A stretch of 32,208 nucleotides of DNA from Treponema sp. GTDB taxonomy: Bacteria; Spirochaetota; Spirochaetia; Treponematales; Breznakiellaceae. Made by a program: the position numbers and the translations under genes. Location of the stretch: assembly GCA_031256195.1 (NCBI GenBank), contig JAIRRB010000035.1, positions 1 to 32,208 on the forward strand, read 5' to 3'. Shown here piece after piece: positions 17,744 through 28,935 of the stretch; position 1 is the first letter of the stretch, and each line of letters starts with the position of its first letter. The notes below the pieces were generated by a model. It did not search any database, was not told the origin of the DNA, and worked only from the letters and a program-made list of their open reading frames with translations.

Positions 17744-18329
17744 TTGAAATTCACCCCCCCCCCCCCCCCAATAATTGGTATAATTATAAAAGGAGAAAAA
17801 GGATGTTTCGAAATATCTCTAGATGAAATTTCGGCGCTGTCTCATTACTTTAATCTTATGCTTGATAAAATAAAAAAGCTGATTATTATCATCAAACAAC
17901 AGGCAAATACACTGTCAGGCATCGGAAAAGAACTTACTTCCCACATGACAGAAACATCCTCCGCCGTAAACAATATCGACTCGGCTATCCAAAGCATTAA
18001 CGGCAAAGTGATTAATCAGAGCGCCAGTGTTACCGAGACTAACGCAACTATGGAACCGATCACTTTAAATGAACAAATTTGGGGCGATTGACGGCGCTGT
18101 CAGAACCGTTGCAGAACAGGAGGAAAACATTCGCAATGCCATGGAGGAACAGAGTCAGGGGAGCAGGCAAATTCTTGAGGCCATCGGTCAGTTAGGTGAA
18201 ATAACCCGGCAGGTAAAAAACGGCTCGCTTGAAATGCTCGAAGGCAGCAATGAGGTAATTAAAGAGGGTAAAAACCATAAAGGTATTAATACCTTAATAA
18301 ATGAGGTTTCACGGTTCAAGGTGGAGTGA
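17744..18329 (+). pseudogene. Degenerate methyl-accepting chemotaxis protein
   Basis: Fragment 1 (17744-18091) has HAMP-adjacent LSHYFNLMLDKIKKLI and ETSSAVNNIDSAI...QSASVTETNATME; fragment 2 (18069-18329, other frame) has NKFGAIDGAVRTVAEQEENIRNAMEEQSQGSRQILEAIGQLGEITRQV...VSRFKVE. Sensor domain and hairpin tip absent; frameshift between fragments. Confidence 0.85.
17754..17769. repeat. 16-nt poly(C) homopolymer tract
   Basis: tca followed by 16 consecutive C then aataattgg. Confidence 0.95.
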
Positions 18330-18412
18330 TAGCGTGCAAAATCCCGGGGAAACAGGAAGCGGCCATCCCCTTAATTAAGTGATTTTTGACCTTAAAAATA
18401 CACTTTTTCGTC

Positions 18413-18441
18413 TTGATACATTCACGCTGAAATGATACAAT
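18413..18441 (+). promoter_or_regulatory. Sigma70-like promoter upstream of the HEAT-like exported protein
   Basis: TTGATA - 17 nt - TACAAT; downstream SD aaggag before ATG 18483. Confidence 0.65.
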
Positions 18442-18482
18442 ATTCCCTATAAACACGGTACACCAGAAAAGGAGTATTAAAG

Positions 18483-19652
18483 ATGAAAAAACACCTTATT
18501 TTTTTGTTGATGATTACGGCGGCAGTTTCGGGTTTTGCGGCTGATCAGGACGTGGCTGTATATGAGATTCACTACAATGCCGCACTGAGCTATGCAAGCC
18601 AACTGGTTATTCTTCAGGATATGGCCAAGACGCAGCCGTCAGACGCGAATGAATTTTACACAAAGGCATTGCGTAAACTGGTTGCCGAATACAGCAACAT
18701 CAAGGACGACAACGAGAAGAAAGCCGCTGATGAGCAGGCAATAATCCTCGCGGCCCAGCTTGGAGCGGGAAAACATGCCCCGGCTGCTTCGGACCTGTGG
18801 CAGGTCGCCAATAGATTTGAAGCGGCGATGGCAAGAGCCGAGGCCATGATGGCGTTGGGCAATATCCCCGCCCCGGCCTATATTCCCCAGATAATCCGCG
18901 TCCTGGAAAGCATGAATGTCAAACCAACGCCCAACCGCCTTTATGGGGAAAGGATTGCCAATGGCGCGATTATCGCGCTGGAACGGTATCAGGATCCATC
19001 CGGTTATCTCCCGGTATTTTTTGCGTCAATAGGCTGGTATGCTCCCATTGTCCGGGAACAGGCGACAAAATCGCTTGCCATCATTGCCCAGGACCCTTCA
19101 TCCTATATGATGGATGTTGTCAAAAAATCGTCATACAACCATTATGCCAAATTCGCCGCTTTGAAAAATACTGAAGCAGCCGCGATAGACAACAAAAAGA
19201 AAGTGGAAATCGCGGTAGAAGCGCTTAACCAGGGCTGGAGAAGCAATAACAGGAACGAAGAAATAAAGATAACCCTTGCGGAAATGAGGAAGCTGGCAAT
19301 TAACATGATCAACCGGTACAAAAGCGATAATCAGGCGATATACCAGCTTTTGGAACGGAGTTGTACCCAGGGCGGTTTAGATGAAAAATTTTCCGCTATT
19401 GCAACGCTCGCTTCTCAGGGAACCGAAGAATCTTCCAAACGCCTGTCAAAGTTACTGGTGGATTTAAACAACAAACGATTACGCAACAATATCGATCAGG
19501 AAGACGAACAGTTGGTTCGGGCGGTCATTCCCGCTCTTGGTCAATTAGGTCTCGCTCAAAGCCGGTCAGCCCTCAGCGCCGTTGGCGCTTCCAACTGGCC
19601 CCCGGCGGTGGTAAAACTCGCCGATGAAGCGCTTGACCAGCTGAAACGCTAA
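18483..19652 (+). CDS. Exported HEAT-repeat-like protein
   Basis: 389 aa; signal peptide (LIFLLMITAAVSGFAA) and repetitive alpha-helical segments typical of HEAT proteins. Confidence 0.7.
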   Translation: MKKHLIFLLMITAAVSGFAADQDVAVYEIHYNAALSYASQLVILQDMAKTQPSDANEFYTKALRKLVAEYSNIKDDNEKKAADEQAIILAAQLGAGKHAPAASDLWQVANRFEAAMARAEAMMALGNIPAPAYIPQIIRVLESMNVKPTPNRLYGERIANGAIIALERYQDPSGYLPVFFASIGWYAPIVREQATKSLAIIAQDPSSYMMDVVKKSSYNHYAKFAALKNTEAAAIDNKKKVEIAVEALNQGWRSNNRNEEIKITLAEMRKLAINMINRYKSDNQAIYQLLERSCTQGGLDEKFSAIATLASQGTEESSKRLSKLLVDLNNKRLRNNIDQEDEQLVRAVIPALGQLGLAQSRSALSAVGASNWPPAVVKLADEALDQLKR

Positions 19653-19661
19653 AGAATTTTA

Positions 19662-19707
19662 ACCACGGAGGAATACCCCCTGTTATTGCTCCGTATAACT
19701 CCGTGGT
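19662..19707 (+). terminator. Possible stem-loop terminator
   Basis: ACCACGGAG (19662-19670) / CTCCGTGGT (19699-19707) right after the 18483-19652 stop; no strong U-run. Confidence 0.4.
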
Positions 19708-19735
19708 GAAAAATCTAAAAGTGTATGATTCTCAA

Positions 19736-20218
19736 TTATCTGTTTAAAATTAGATCATCAAGATCGCTAAATTCCGGCGCTTGCTCGTAAAAGGGGCGTT
19801 TGTTTTTTGCGTTTATTGCGTCAATATCTTTTACTCTGTTGTACAATTCAGAAACCAGGTTGGCAAAAAGTTCAAGATTGGCGGAAAAAGCGTTCACCGC
19901 CATGTCCCGCAGCACCTTATCCGGACCGCTTGCACCTCCGTCGCTCAAGCGCCGGAGGGAAGGGGCGACATCACGGCGGGTAGCGACAATAAACCGCGCG
20001 GTGGCGGCAATTTGACGGTACATTTCATCAAGGTGAAACCCCTCGTAGCGGTGCTGCTCAAATTTTTCAGTCAAATTTTCGACGTTATCCCAGGTTGTCT
20101 TGTCCAGCGGCAGCTGCAACAGGGCAGGCCGAATATAGCGGTTTGATATATTAGTTTTGTAATGCTCGCCAACACGTTCAATCAGGCGCATAACTTGAGC
20201 ATCTTTTATCTGGTCCAA
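19736..20218 (-). CDS. Hypothetical alpha-helical cytoplasmic protein
   Basis: 160 aa uninterrupted ORF without signal peptide; no recognised domain. Confidence 0.65.
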   Translation of the reverse strand: MDQIKDAQVMRLIERVGEHYKTNISNRYIRPALLQLPLDKTTWDNVENLTEKFEQHRYEGFHLDEMYRQIAATARFIVATRRDVAPSLRRLSDGGASGPDKVLRDMAVNAFSANLELFANLVSELYNRVKDIDAINAKNKRPFYEQAPEFSDLDDLILNR

Positions 20219-20293
20219 AATGCCTCCTCAACAGACACAATTTACAAACACTTCCATTTTTACTATAATGGTTTTTGGGCAGATTGACAAGTA

Positions 20294-21565
20294 ATGAAGG
20301 ATAAAATGAGGATGATTTGTACACAACGGTCAATTTTACCCCTGTTGCTGGCATGGGCGGCGCTGAGCGCCGTTTCCTGTTCTTTCGGCAGCGACAAAAC
20401 CGCTATACTCTGGTCGGACCGGCCTGAATTCGCTTTTTATGGCGAATATTTTAATGCGGAGCAGAATCAATACAAAATTGAAACCCATTATTATGACTTT
20501 CCCGCTCAAAAACTGAAGGAAAGCGGCGCCAGCCCTGACATTGTTGTGGGGAGCTGGCTAAAAGGCGTTTCGGTGCGGGTTTTTTTCAGGCCGCTGGACA
20601 GTCTGTATAAAAAAAACGCCTTTTTTCAAAATGACTTTTATCCGCGGCTTCTGTCCCTGGGAAATATCGAAGGAAAACAATACCTGCTGCCGGTAGCATT
20701 TAATGCCCCGATGGCGATTTTTGCCCGCGACAAGGGGGAACAGCTTTCCAATCCTTTTACCATCGGTTTTAACGAGATGAAAAAGCTGGGGAAAGATTTT
20801 AACGCCGAAATCGGCGGCGTATATGCCAAAATGGGTTTTTCTCCTTCATGGGATGATAATTTTCTGTTTAGCATGGCGGCGCTGTACCATACTTCATTCA
20901 GGGAGGCTGACCCCATTGCCTGGGATTCTCCGGCTCTTGACCGGGCGATGAGCTTTGCTTACGACTGGGTATGCGAAGCCAATACCAATATTCAGGCGGT
21001 GGATGATTTTACCTTCAAATATTTTTACAATCCTCCGGCGACGCTTGCCCTTTCGGGACGGATATTGTTTACCTGCATGGACAGCGACAATTTTTTTACT
21101 CTGGTGGAAGACCAGCAGAACAAACTCGATTTTCGCTGGCTTGCCGAGCAGGATGTTATACCGCTTACCGAAAGAACGGTCTATCTTGGCCTGGCTAAAA
21201 AAGGCAAAGCGCCCAAAGCCGCCGAGGCTTTTCTCCGCTGGTTTTTCAGCGCGAACACCCAGCGCAATCTTCTTGAAATAAGCCGGCAAAACCGGATGTC
21301 TGAAACATCCTTTGGCATCAGCGGGGGCTTTTCCGCCATGCGTCCGGTTACCGAGCAGGTCTTCCCCCAGTTTTATCAGGGCCTGCTGGGTCATATGCCC
21401 CCGGCGGAATTTCTTTCACCCGCCCATGTGCTTCCCGTTAACTGGATGTCCCTGAAAGAACGGGTCATACTCCCCTACCTTCACGACCGCGCCCGCCAGC
21501 CGGACAATGAAGGGATTCACCAGTTAGAACGCCGCCTGGCGGATTGGCTGCGGATTAACAGGTAA
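20294..21565 (+). CDS. Extracellular solute-binding lipoprotein (family 1 sugar-type)
   Basis: Lipobox SAVSCSFG; SPDIVVGSWLKG, YLLPVAFNAPMAIFARDKG, KAAEAFLRWFFSANTQ typical of ABC sugar-binding proteins. Confidence 0.78.
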   Translation: MKDKMRMICTQRSILPLLLAWAALSAVSCSFGSDKTAILWSDRPEFAFYGEYFNAEQNQYKIETHYYDFPAQKLKESGASPDIVVGSWLKGVSVRVFFRPLDSLYKKNAFFQNDFYPRLLSLGNIEGKQYLLPVAFNAPMAIFARDKGEQLSNPFTIGFNEMKKLGKDFNAEIGGVYAKMGFSPSWDDNFLFSMAALYHTSFREADPIAWDSPALDRAMSFAYDWVCEANTNIQAVDDFTFKYFYNPPATLALSGRILFTCMDSDNFFTLVEDQQNKLDFRWLAEQDVIPLTERTVYLGLAKKGKAPKAAEAFLRWFFSANTQRNLLEISRQNRMSETSFGISGGFSAMRPVTEQVFPQFYQGLLGHMPPAEFLSPAHVLPVNWMSLKERVILPYLHDRARQPDNEGIHQLERRLADWLRINR

Positions 21566-21630
21566 TACATACCCCGCCACAATCAACAGCCTCATTCTGA
21601 AACGCTTTTTTATTTTTCTGACACTTCGCG

Positions 21631-22233
21631 CTAATAAAGATTATTGTTCATATCCAAAGTTTCTTTTCTGCCATCAGCAAAATTCAATACAATCCTGTCA
21701 CGATTAATTATTGTTAGTATAATCTCCAGAGTTTCACCTTTTTCTAAATTATGTTCCCATGGTTGAAATATAATGGTGAGTTTATTTCCAGATAATGTCC
21801 AAGTGCCTCTCCGAGCATGGCCTGCTTCTTTTCTGCCAGTACTCACAATATGATCGGGCTCAAAATCCCAATAATCCCTTACCTCTCGGTCAGTATTCCA
21901 GTACCCAAGAACTGGCTCAGTATCATCGGGCATTGTGGCTGATAAATAACCTCCAAAAACCCAAAACCATCCATTGCGGCTACATCTATACCAATAATCT
22001 GTTATTCCATCAATTGTTACCTTGCTATCGCTCTTTTCAGACACATAAACTCTTGTACCATGTAAAAGAGTACCAATCTTTTCACTTGAAACAGACGGCG
22101 ATCCTCTTTTATTTAACCCATCTTTTGAGTTAACATACTTAATACATGGAAATTCTTTAGCAAATATTACACAAGAACATAATACGAAAATACAAACAAT
22201 AAGTCCCCGTTTACTATTCATAAGAAACCTCAT
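21631..22233 (-). CDS. Exported protein with bacterial SH3-like domain
   Basis: Signal peptide; KDGLNKRGSPSVSSEKIGTLLHGTRVYVSEKSDSKVTIDGITDYWYRCS resembles SH3b. Confidence 0.65.
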   Translation of the reverse strand: MRFLMNSKRGLIVCIFVLCSCVIFAKEFPCIKYVNSKDGLNKRGSPSVSSEKIGTLLHGTRVYVSEKSDSKVTIDGITDYWYRCSRNGWFWVFGGYLSATMPDDTEPVLGYWNTDREVRDYWDFEPDHIVSTGRKEAGHARRGTWTLSGNKLTIIFQPWEHNLEKGETLEIILTIINRDRIVLNFADGRKETLDMNNNLY

Positions 22234-22298
22234 TATATAACGTTGATGGATTCATTCCTGTTAAACATCTAGCTCGCTGTCGGTGACAGACACCCCCC

Positions 22299-23735
22299 TT
22301 ACACAAAAAAATCTCTCCCGCTGCCGCAGCGTATCTTTTCTACATTCTCAACAGTCTTCATGCGTACTTCTTCATTGGCAATATGGGGGATTTCTTTTTC
22401 AATGGCGGCGGTGGATTTTTCCCTGAAAGCGTCATCGCCGTAATCCATGGAATATTCGCTCAGGGTCATCAGGGCGTTGGGAAGGCAGACGTTTCCAATC
22501 TGGCCCGATTTTGCCAGAGACATAAATCGGTCACCGGTTCTGCCGCTGCGGTAACAGGCCGTACAAAAACTGGGCAGGTAACCGTCGTCCATTAATTCAG
22601 AAACAATCTCAAGGGCGCTGCGGTCATCGTTGACAAAAAACTGGGGATTTGCCGTTTCATTGCACTCTCGTTTCGCATAACCGCCGACCTCGGTACTGGA
22701 ACCGGCGCTGACCTGCGATATTCCCAGTTGCAGCAGTTTTTTCCGCATTTCATGACTTTCTCTGGTTGAAAGAATCATTCCGGTAAAGGGAACGGCGATA
22801 CGGATAATGGCGACGAGTTTCGCAAAAGTTGCATCATCTACCAGATGGGGAAAATCGGCAATATTCATTCCTGCCGCCGGACAAAGACGGGGAACGGAAA
22901 TGGTATGAAAGCCGACATGGTATTTTTCTTCCAGATGCTCGTTATGAATCATCAGGCCCAAAACTTCAAAATAGGGGTCGGCCAGACCAAACAAAACGCC
23001 GCCGCCAACATCGTCAATTCCCGCTTCCTGGGCGCGGTCAAAGGCGGTCAGATGCCAGGCAAAGTCCTTTTTCGGCCCGGCAAGATGAACACGGTCATAC
23101 GTTGGCTCATGGTATGTTTCCTGAAAGAGAATATAAGTGCCGATACCCGCCTCATGTAACTTGCGGTAGTTTTCGGTTGTTGTTGCGGCAATATTTACAT
23201 TAACACGGCGAATTTCGCCATTTTCAAATTTCATACCGTAAATGGTTTGAATGCAGTCAAGGATGTAGCCGATAGGGCACTCCTTCTCTGATTCACCGGC
23301 CTCAAGCGCAAGCCGCTTATGCCCCATTTTTTCGAGTATTTTGACCTCTTCCCGCAGTTCGTCCATCGTCAGTTTACGGCGGCCAAAACCATGTCCACAG
23401 TTAAAACTGCAATAGGCGCAGCGGTTCACGCAATAATCGCTGACGTATAACGGGGCGAACATGACAATCCGGTTACCGTAGATATGCCGCTTTATCTCAC
23501 CGGCTATATTAAAAATCCGTGCAAGGTGATCGGGGTTTTTATTAACCAGCAGGGCGGCAATTTCGCGGTGATTAAGCCCCTGGAAACGCTCCGCCTTGTC
23601 CAGCGAGCGGCTGACGGCTTCGTCACCGGCATAGCCTGCCTCTCCCAGCAGATTTTCAACATACTCACGGTTGATAAAATGGGTACCCATGTTCTCCAGT
23701 ATAGCGCGGTAAACGGCACTTGTCATTAGGCTCAT
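22299..23735 (-). CDS. hydG: [FeFe]-hydrogenase maturase HydG (radical SAM)
   Basis: 478 aa; radical SAM motif CVNRCAYC, VGFHTISVPRLCPAAG, C-terminal CTACYRSGRTGDRFM separating HydG from ThiH. Confidence 0.93.
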   Translation of the reverse strand: MSLMTSAVYRAILENMGTHFINREYVENLLGEAGYAGDEAVSRSLDKAERFQGLNHREIAALLVNKNPDHLARIFNIAGEIKRHIYGNRIVMFAPLYVSDYCVNRCAYCSFNCGHGFGRRKLTMDELREEVKILEKMGHKRLALEAGESEKECPIGYILDCIQTIYGMKFENGEIRRVNVNIAATTTENYRKLHEAGIGTYILFQETYHEPTYDRVHLAGPKKDFAWHLTAFDRAQEAGIDDVGGGVLFGLADPYFEVLGLMIHNEHLEEKYHVGFHTISVPRLCPAAGMNIADFPHLVDDATFAKLVAIIRIAVPFTGMILSTRESHEMRKKLLQLGISQVSAGSSTEVGGYAKRECNETANPQFFVNDDRSALEIVSELMDDGYLPSFCTACYRSGRTGDRFMSLAKSGQIGNVCLPNALMTLSEYSMDYGDDAFREKSTAAIEKEIPHIANEEVRMKTVENVEKIRCGSGRDFFV

Positions 23736-23791
23736 TTTTTATCTATTATGGAAATTTGGTGAGATATTAAGTTGGACGGGAGTAGTCAATA

Positions 23792-25801
23792 ATGAACGCA
23801 ATACTGCCGTATATTACCGGCCTCATGGGCATTTTGCTGATACTATCTATCGCGGCCCTGATGTTGCTATACCGCGCAAAGGTCCAACTTGCGAAAACAC
23901 TGGAAGAAGAAAAAAACCGGCATCGAAAAGAGATTCATTGGCTGACATCCATACTTGACTCGGTAAGCTCTCCCATTACCGTCACCAATAAAAATATGGA
24001 GTGGACTTTTGTCAACAAAGCGGTTGAGCAATTTCTGAACGTAAAACGGGAAGACATAATAGGCTCGCCGTGCAGCCGCTGGGGAGCCAATATCTGTAAT
24101 ACTGAAAACTGCGGCGTTACCAGGCTGAAAAACGGTTACCGGGAAACATATTTTAAACAGTTCGGCAATGAATACCATGTGCTTGTTTCCTATTTGTACA
24201 ATGAAAAAGGCGAATTGGACGGGCATGTCGAGATGGTCTATGAAGATACCGCCGTCATAAACAGGGAAAAAAAGAAATTTGAGGCATTGGCTCACTGGTA
24301 TGAATCCATTCTTGACGCTATACCGGTTTTTATTTCTGTTACCGACACGGATATGCACTGGACATTTATTAACGCGACGCTTGAGCATGATTTGGGTGTA
24401 CAACGAAAAGACGTTATCGGTAAACATTGCAGCTATTGGGGATTAACCCATTGCAATACCGGTAATTGCAGCATAGAGCGCGCAAAGAACGGTATGCGCC
24501 AGACCTATTTTTCACGGGGAAACATGTCCTGCCAGGCCGATGTCCGGATACTCAGGGACTTAAAGGGCGAAATAATGGGGTATCTGAAACTGGTACAGGA
24601 TATTACCGAACTGGAACAGATGACGAAACAGCAGACGGAGGTAGAAGCCGCCAGCCGCGCCAAGTCGGCGTTTTTGGCCAACATGAGCCACGAAATACGC
24701 ACGCCGCTTAACGCCATTATCGGCATGACAACCATAGGAAAATCCGCCGCCGATCTTGAACGCAAAGATTACTGCTTTGACAAGGTAACCGACGCATCAA
24801 CGCATTTGTTAGGTGTCATTAACGACATTCTTGATATGTCAAAAATTGACGCCAACAAATTTGAACTTTCGCCGGTAGAATTTAATTTTGAGAGAATGAT
24901 TGCGCGGGTGATTGATGTCATTAACTTCCGTGTGGATGAAAAACAGCAAAAACTCACGGTACACATTGATACAGCAATTCCCCCAACCCTGATTACCGAT
25001 GACCAGCGGCTGGCTCAGGTCATTATCAACCTTTTGGGAAACGCGGTTAAATTTACGCCGGAACACGGCTCTATCAACCTTGACGCGCGGTTTTTGGGAG
25101 AAGAAAACGGCTTATGCACCCTGATAATTGAGGTAAGCGACACGGGAATCGGAATCAGCGCCGAACAGCAAAAACACCTGTTCAACTCGTTTCAACAGGC
25201 TGATTCCGTTACGGCGCGCCGGTACGGAGGTACCGGATTGGGCCTTGCCATTTCCCAAAACATTGTCAGGATGATGGGCGGAAAAATTAAAATTAATTCC
25301 GATCCCGGAAAGGGTTCCGTTTTTACCTTTACGATACAGGTGAAAAAAGGCGTTGATACCCATAATGAGACGAACGATTGTCCGGTCAGTGAAATGCCTG
25401 ATATAACCGGCATTTTTTCAGGATACCGTGTTCTTCTGGTCGAAGATGTGGAAATAAACCGCGAGATAGTAAGAACCTTGTTTGAGCCGACACTCCTGGA
25501 AATAGTTGATGCCGAAAACGGGATACAAGCGGTGAGCGCATTCAATGAAGCGCCGGATGCCTATGATTTGATTTTCATGGATATACAAATGCCCGAAATG
25601 AACGGTTATGAGGCAACGCAGTGTATTCGGGCCCTGGACACACCGAAAGCCAAAACTATTCCGATAATTGCCATGACCGCCAATGTGTTTCAGGAGGACA
25701 TTGCAAAGTGCATGGATGCCGGCATGAACGGCCATGTCGGAAAACCCCTGAATTTCAACGAGGTTCTGAACAAACTGCGCTCTTTCCTGAATTTTAAGTA
25801 A
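23792..25801 (+). CDS. Hybrid sensor histidine kinase with two Cys-rich PAS domains and a receiver domain
   Basis: N-terminal TM; PAS1 [14 protein letters not shown] and PAS2 [15 protein letters not shown]-box [20 protein letters not shown]-box [12 protein letters not shown] boxes [16 protein letters not shown], receiver [13 protein letters not shown]...[17 protein letters not shown]. Confidence 0.93.
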   Translation: MNAILPYITGLMGILLILSIAALMLLYRAKVQLAKTLEEEKNRHRKEIHWLTSILDSVSSPITVTNKNMEWTFVNKAVEQFLNVKREDIIGSPCSRWGANICNTENCGVTRLKNGYRETYFKQFGNEYHVLVSYLYNEKGELDGHVEMVYEDTAVINREKKKFEALAHWYESILDAIPVFISVTDTDMHWTFINATLEHDLGVQRKDVIGKHCSYWGLTHCNTGNCSIERAKNGMRQTYFSRGNMSCQADVRILRDLKGEIMGYLKLVQDITELEQMTKQQTEVEAASRAKSAFLANMSHEIRTPLNAIIGMTTIGKSAADLERKDYCFDKVTDASTHLLGVINDILDMSKIDANKFELSPVEFNFERMIARVIDVINFRVDEKQQKLTVHIDTAIPPTLITDDQRLAQVIINLLGNAVKFTPEHGSINLDARFLGEENGLCTLIIEVSDTGIGISAEQQKHLFNSFQQADSVTARRYGGTGLGLAISQNIVRMMGGKIKINSDPGKGSVFTFTIQVKKGVDTHNETNDCPVSEMPDITGIFSGYRVLLVEDVEINREIVRTLFEPTLLEIVDAENGIQAVSAFNEAPDAYDLIFMDIQMPEMNGYEATQCIRALDTPKAKTIPIIAMTANVFQEDIAKCMDAGMNGHVGKPLNFNEVLNKLRSFLNFK

Positions 25802-27065
25802 AGGTCTGCACCAGACAATACCGTTTTTTGCCTGCCCGTAAAATCAATTCCCCTTCCGCGTTAAGCCGGTCTGCGCCGATAAGGGCCGCTACATCGCCGA
25901 CTGCTGCAAGTTCGCCACCAGAGCTGGCGCCGCCATTGGCGGCAGACACAAAGGCCCCGCCCTGCTGAACCAGGCGGCGGGCTTCGCTTTTACTGGGGGC
26001 CAGCGCCGCATCACAGAACAGGTCTACAATAGGGTAACCGGCTTCAAACGCGGCGCGGGGAAGTTTGGCCTGGGGCATGGCGGATTTGTCGCCGCCTGAA
26101 GCGCCGCCGCCAAAAGCGGCCTGCGCTCCGGCAAGGGCCCTGTCCGCTTCATCTTTACCATGAATCAGGGCGGTTACTTCCCAGGCAAGGCGTTCCTTGG
26201 CCTTGTTGGGGTTTATGTCCGGCACGGTCAGGGCTTCACATTCTTCGACAGGCAGAAAAGTAAACATCAGCAGAAAACGGCGTATGTCCGCATCCTGCAC
26301 ATTGCGCCAATACTGAAAAAAGTCGTAAGCGCTGGTTAGCGCCGGGTCGAGGAACAACGCCCCTTTTTCGGTCTTGCCCATTTTTTTGCCGTCCGCGGTA
26401 GTGATCAGGGGGAAGGTCATGCCGAAAACTTCCGCCCCCTCAACACGGCGAATCAATTCCACACCGGCGACAATGTTGCCCCACTGGTCGTCGCCGCCAA
26501 TCTGCAGGCGGCATCCGCAGCGGCGGTACAGTTCCAAAAAGTCATAACTTTGCAAAAGTTGATAATTAAATTCAATAAAAGAAAGGCCGGTTTCCATCCG
26601 CATTTTGTATGCCTCAAAACTCAGCATACGGTTCACCGAAAAATGACTGCCAATATCCCGCAAAAAGTCGATATAGTTAAGACCGGCAAGCCAGTCTTTA
26701 TTATTTGCCGTCCATGCGCTCGTGTCGTCAAAGCTGACAAAGCGGTCAAGCTGATTTCGGATGGACTCAGTGTTGGCATCCAGTTGCTCATAACTCAGCA
26801 TTTTTCGCATTTCGGATTTTCCCGAAGGATCCCCAATCCGGGCAGTACCGCCGCCCAGCAGAGCAATTCCCTTATGACCCGCATCCCTCAGATGCCGGAA
26901 GGCAAAATAGGGAACCATGTGGCCGATATGCAGACTCCCGCCGGTAGGGTCAGTGCCTTCGTAAAATATAACCGGCCCCTCGTTCATCAGTTGGGAAAGG
27001 CCCTCTGTGTTGGTGCATTGCTGAAAAAAACCCCGCGCCTTTAAATTCTCAATCGCCGGATGCAT
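25794..27065 (-). CDS. tyrS: Tyrosyl-tRNA synthetase
   Basis: 423 aa; [51 protein letters not shown]-terminal S4-like domain. Confidence 0.95.
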   Translation of the reverse strand: MHPAIENLKARGFFQQCTNTEGLSQLMNEGPVIFYEGTDPTGGSLHIGHMVPYFAFRHLRDAGHKGIALLGGGTARIGDPSGKSEMRKMLSYEQLDANTESIRNQLDRFVSFDDTSAWTANNKDWLAGLNYIDFLRDIGSHFSVNRMLSFEAYKMRMETGLSFIEFNYQLLQSYDFLELYRRCGCRLQIGGDDQWGNIVAGVELIRRVEGAEVFGMTFPLITTADGKKMGKTEKGALFLDPALTSAYDFFQYWRNVQDADIRRFLLMFTFLPVEECEALTVPDINPNKAKERLAWEVTALIHGKDEADRALAGAQAAFGGGASGGDKSAMPQAKLPRAAFEAGYPIVDLFCDAALAPSKSEARRLVQQGGAFVSAANGGASSGGELAAVGDVAALIGADRLNAEGELILRAGKKRYCLVQTFT

Positions 27066-27172
27066 TATTCCTCCAGTGGAACAGTATACTGTTTTTTCCG
27101 GTTATAAGCCAAGCCGGTGGCTGTTACCGCATATACCAGCAGGGGGCGGCGCTACGGGAGTTTACGCCCATG

Positions 27173-28387
27173 CTATATATCAAAATGAGCTTGATCGGTA
27201 ATGTGCGCTGTTTCTATATTCAGCACCCTGATATTAAGTTTGCGAGCGCTGCTTGCGCCGCTTATCCAGCAGAGTACCGCGTATTGCGCGCCCAGTTGAT
27301 GGCCTATCGAAACGGCTGAATTGTCGTCCACGTTTCCAGACAACTGGAATTCCTGTTCAGCGTTAATCAAAGCCTGACTCGAACGGTCAACTACCTTTAA
27401 ATTTCCCGCCTGAACAACGGATGTGATTATCTGATCTACCGCATCATTAAGCATGGAGCGTTCAGTAGATTTTGTTTGCATAATCATGATAACTGCGCCG
27501 GAGGGCAGTTTTGAATTGAGCACATCGGCTGCATTTTTTACCGCCTTCACAGCCAATCCGGTTCTTTCACTGTCAATCTGGGCCATTTGGACGCTGACGG
27601 CGGCATCGCTTTCGATAGCCTGCCTGAGGATGTCGGCATTTACCCCGGCGGCAACACTGCCGTATCTCTCGGCAATTTCATCGTATTGCCTTATAGCCTC
27701 CTGATATTCGCCATTCTTGACAATGGCCAGAGCCATCTTCATCAGTTGCTTCACCGTTTTGTCTTTTAAGGTTTCATTCATCAATGTGCGATTCGTACTG
27801 ACAACCGTCGGGACAATATCCTGCTGTAGGCTTCTCATTTGAGAATCAACAATTTTTTTCGCAAGTGTCAGCGCATCAGCCAGATTGGCATACGATTCCG
27901 TACTGGAGTCGCTGCTTGAACCCTGTTTTGAAACCTGTCCGAGTTCCATACCGGTCCTTGAACTCCTAACGCCGTACACAAATGCCACCGAGACCTTGCG
28001 TGTATAGGTGATGGTAACAATGGTGTTCCCGTTTTTATCTGTCCTTTCATGCGGAGTCTGCGATTCTTCCGATGCGACGCTCCTTAACTCACCGAAGAAA
28101 ACCCCGTCCGCATTGGGATCGGCCGGGGCTACGATAATAAATTTTCCGGTAGCCGGAATCATTGACTTCGCCCGATCTGTCAGATGCTGCGTAAGCTGCG
28201 CGCCCAGAGAGCCGCCAACCCCGCTTTTATTTTCAAAATCCCTGATACCCAGACTCTTTACGGTGTTCATTCCACTTATGGTAGGCATTCTTACCGACTT
28301 GATAGGTACTGATGTGGCGCAGCCCGCCAAACTTAACATGATTACCGCCTTAACGGCGATAATTCCCCATTTTGTCAGGCTCTTCAT
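27173..28387 (-). CDS. Lipoprotein with CsgG/LpoB-like C-terminal domain
   Basis: Lipobox LSLAGCATS; C-terminal DQIITSVVQAGNLKVVDRSSQALINAEQEFQLSGNVDDNSAVSIGHQLGAQYAVLCWI resembles CsgG/LpoB. Confidence 0.7.
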   Translation of the reverse strand: MKSLTKWGIIAVKAVIMLSLAGCATSVPIKSVRMPTISGMNTVKSLGIRDFENKSGVGGSLGAQLTQHLTDRAKSMIPATGKFIIVAPADPNADGVFFGELRSVASEESQTPHERTDKNGNTIVTITYTRKVSVAFVYGVRSSRTGMELGQVSKQGSSSDSSTESYANLADALTLAKKIVDSQMRSLQQDIVPTVVSTNRTLMNETLKDKTVKQLMKMALAIVKNGEYQEAIRQYDEIAERYGSVAAGVNADILRQAIESDAAVSVQMAQIDSERTGLAVKAVKNAADVLNSKLPSGAVIMIMQTKSTERSMLNDAVDQIITSVVQAGNLKVVDRSSQALINAEQEFQLSGNVDDNSAVSIGHQLGAQYAVLCWISGASSARKLNIRVLNIETAHITDQAHFDI

Positions 28388-28517
28388 GGAACCCTCCTCT
28401 TACATCCAGCCTTCCGGCTGGTAAGTTTTGCCGCGTTTCAGTATACCCGGTAAGGCGGGGTTGTTACAGTAGGCGGATTTTTATGCGGTTCACTTTATGT
28501 CTTTAAGAGTTTAACCA

Positions 28518-28922
28518 TTATTCGTAATCCTTGTGGATCACAAACATAAATTCATAATCATAAGAACCGTAATGAATTGAATTATTGTCAGTCGCATAAC
28601 GTATTGCTATCATACCATTTCTTTCAAGTGAGGCAATAAAGTCGTCAACCTGCGAGCCAAACCCTCTGGCTCGCATAGAATTTTTTACATCACCAATTGA
28701 TTGATTTATAAAACTCATCCCCACACTGGTACTCTCTTGCTTTTTTACATATTCAAGAGCGCTTTTACCTGAATAAATGAAAAGCATACTGTAGGTACTT
28801 GAAGAAATGCCATAATATGACACCTTATAACCTTCTTCCCATTCATTACCGCACCCAACAACCATCATTCCGAATACCAGTGTCATTACCAGCATTCCCA
28901 ACCAGAACCTTTTGTTTACCAT
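28518..28922 (-). CDS. Small lipoprotein sharing a leader with neighbours
   Basis: MVNKRFWLGMLVMTLVFGMMVVGC lipoprotein signal; unrecognised mature domain; SD aaggag. Confidence 0.75.
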   Translation of the reverse strand: MVNKRFWLGMLVMTLVFGMMVVGCGNEWEEGYKVSYYGISSSTYSMLFIYSGKSALEYVKKQESTSVGMSFINQSIGDVKNSMRARGFGSQVDDFIASLERNGMIAIRYATDNNSIHYGSYDYEFMFVIHKDYE

Positions 28923-28935
28923 TTGTTTTCTCCTT

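Noticed and set aside
22277-22289. CTGTC-GGT-GACAG hairpin downstream of hydG
   Set aside because: Only 5-bp arms and no clear T-run; too weak to call a terminator or repeat.
25794-25801. 8-bp tail-to-tail overlap of the hybrid kinase and tyrS
   Set aside because: Short convergent overlaps are common in compact genomes; not notable alone.
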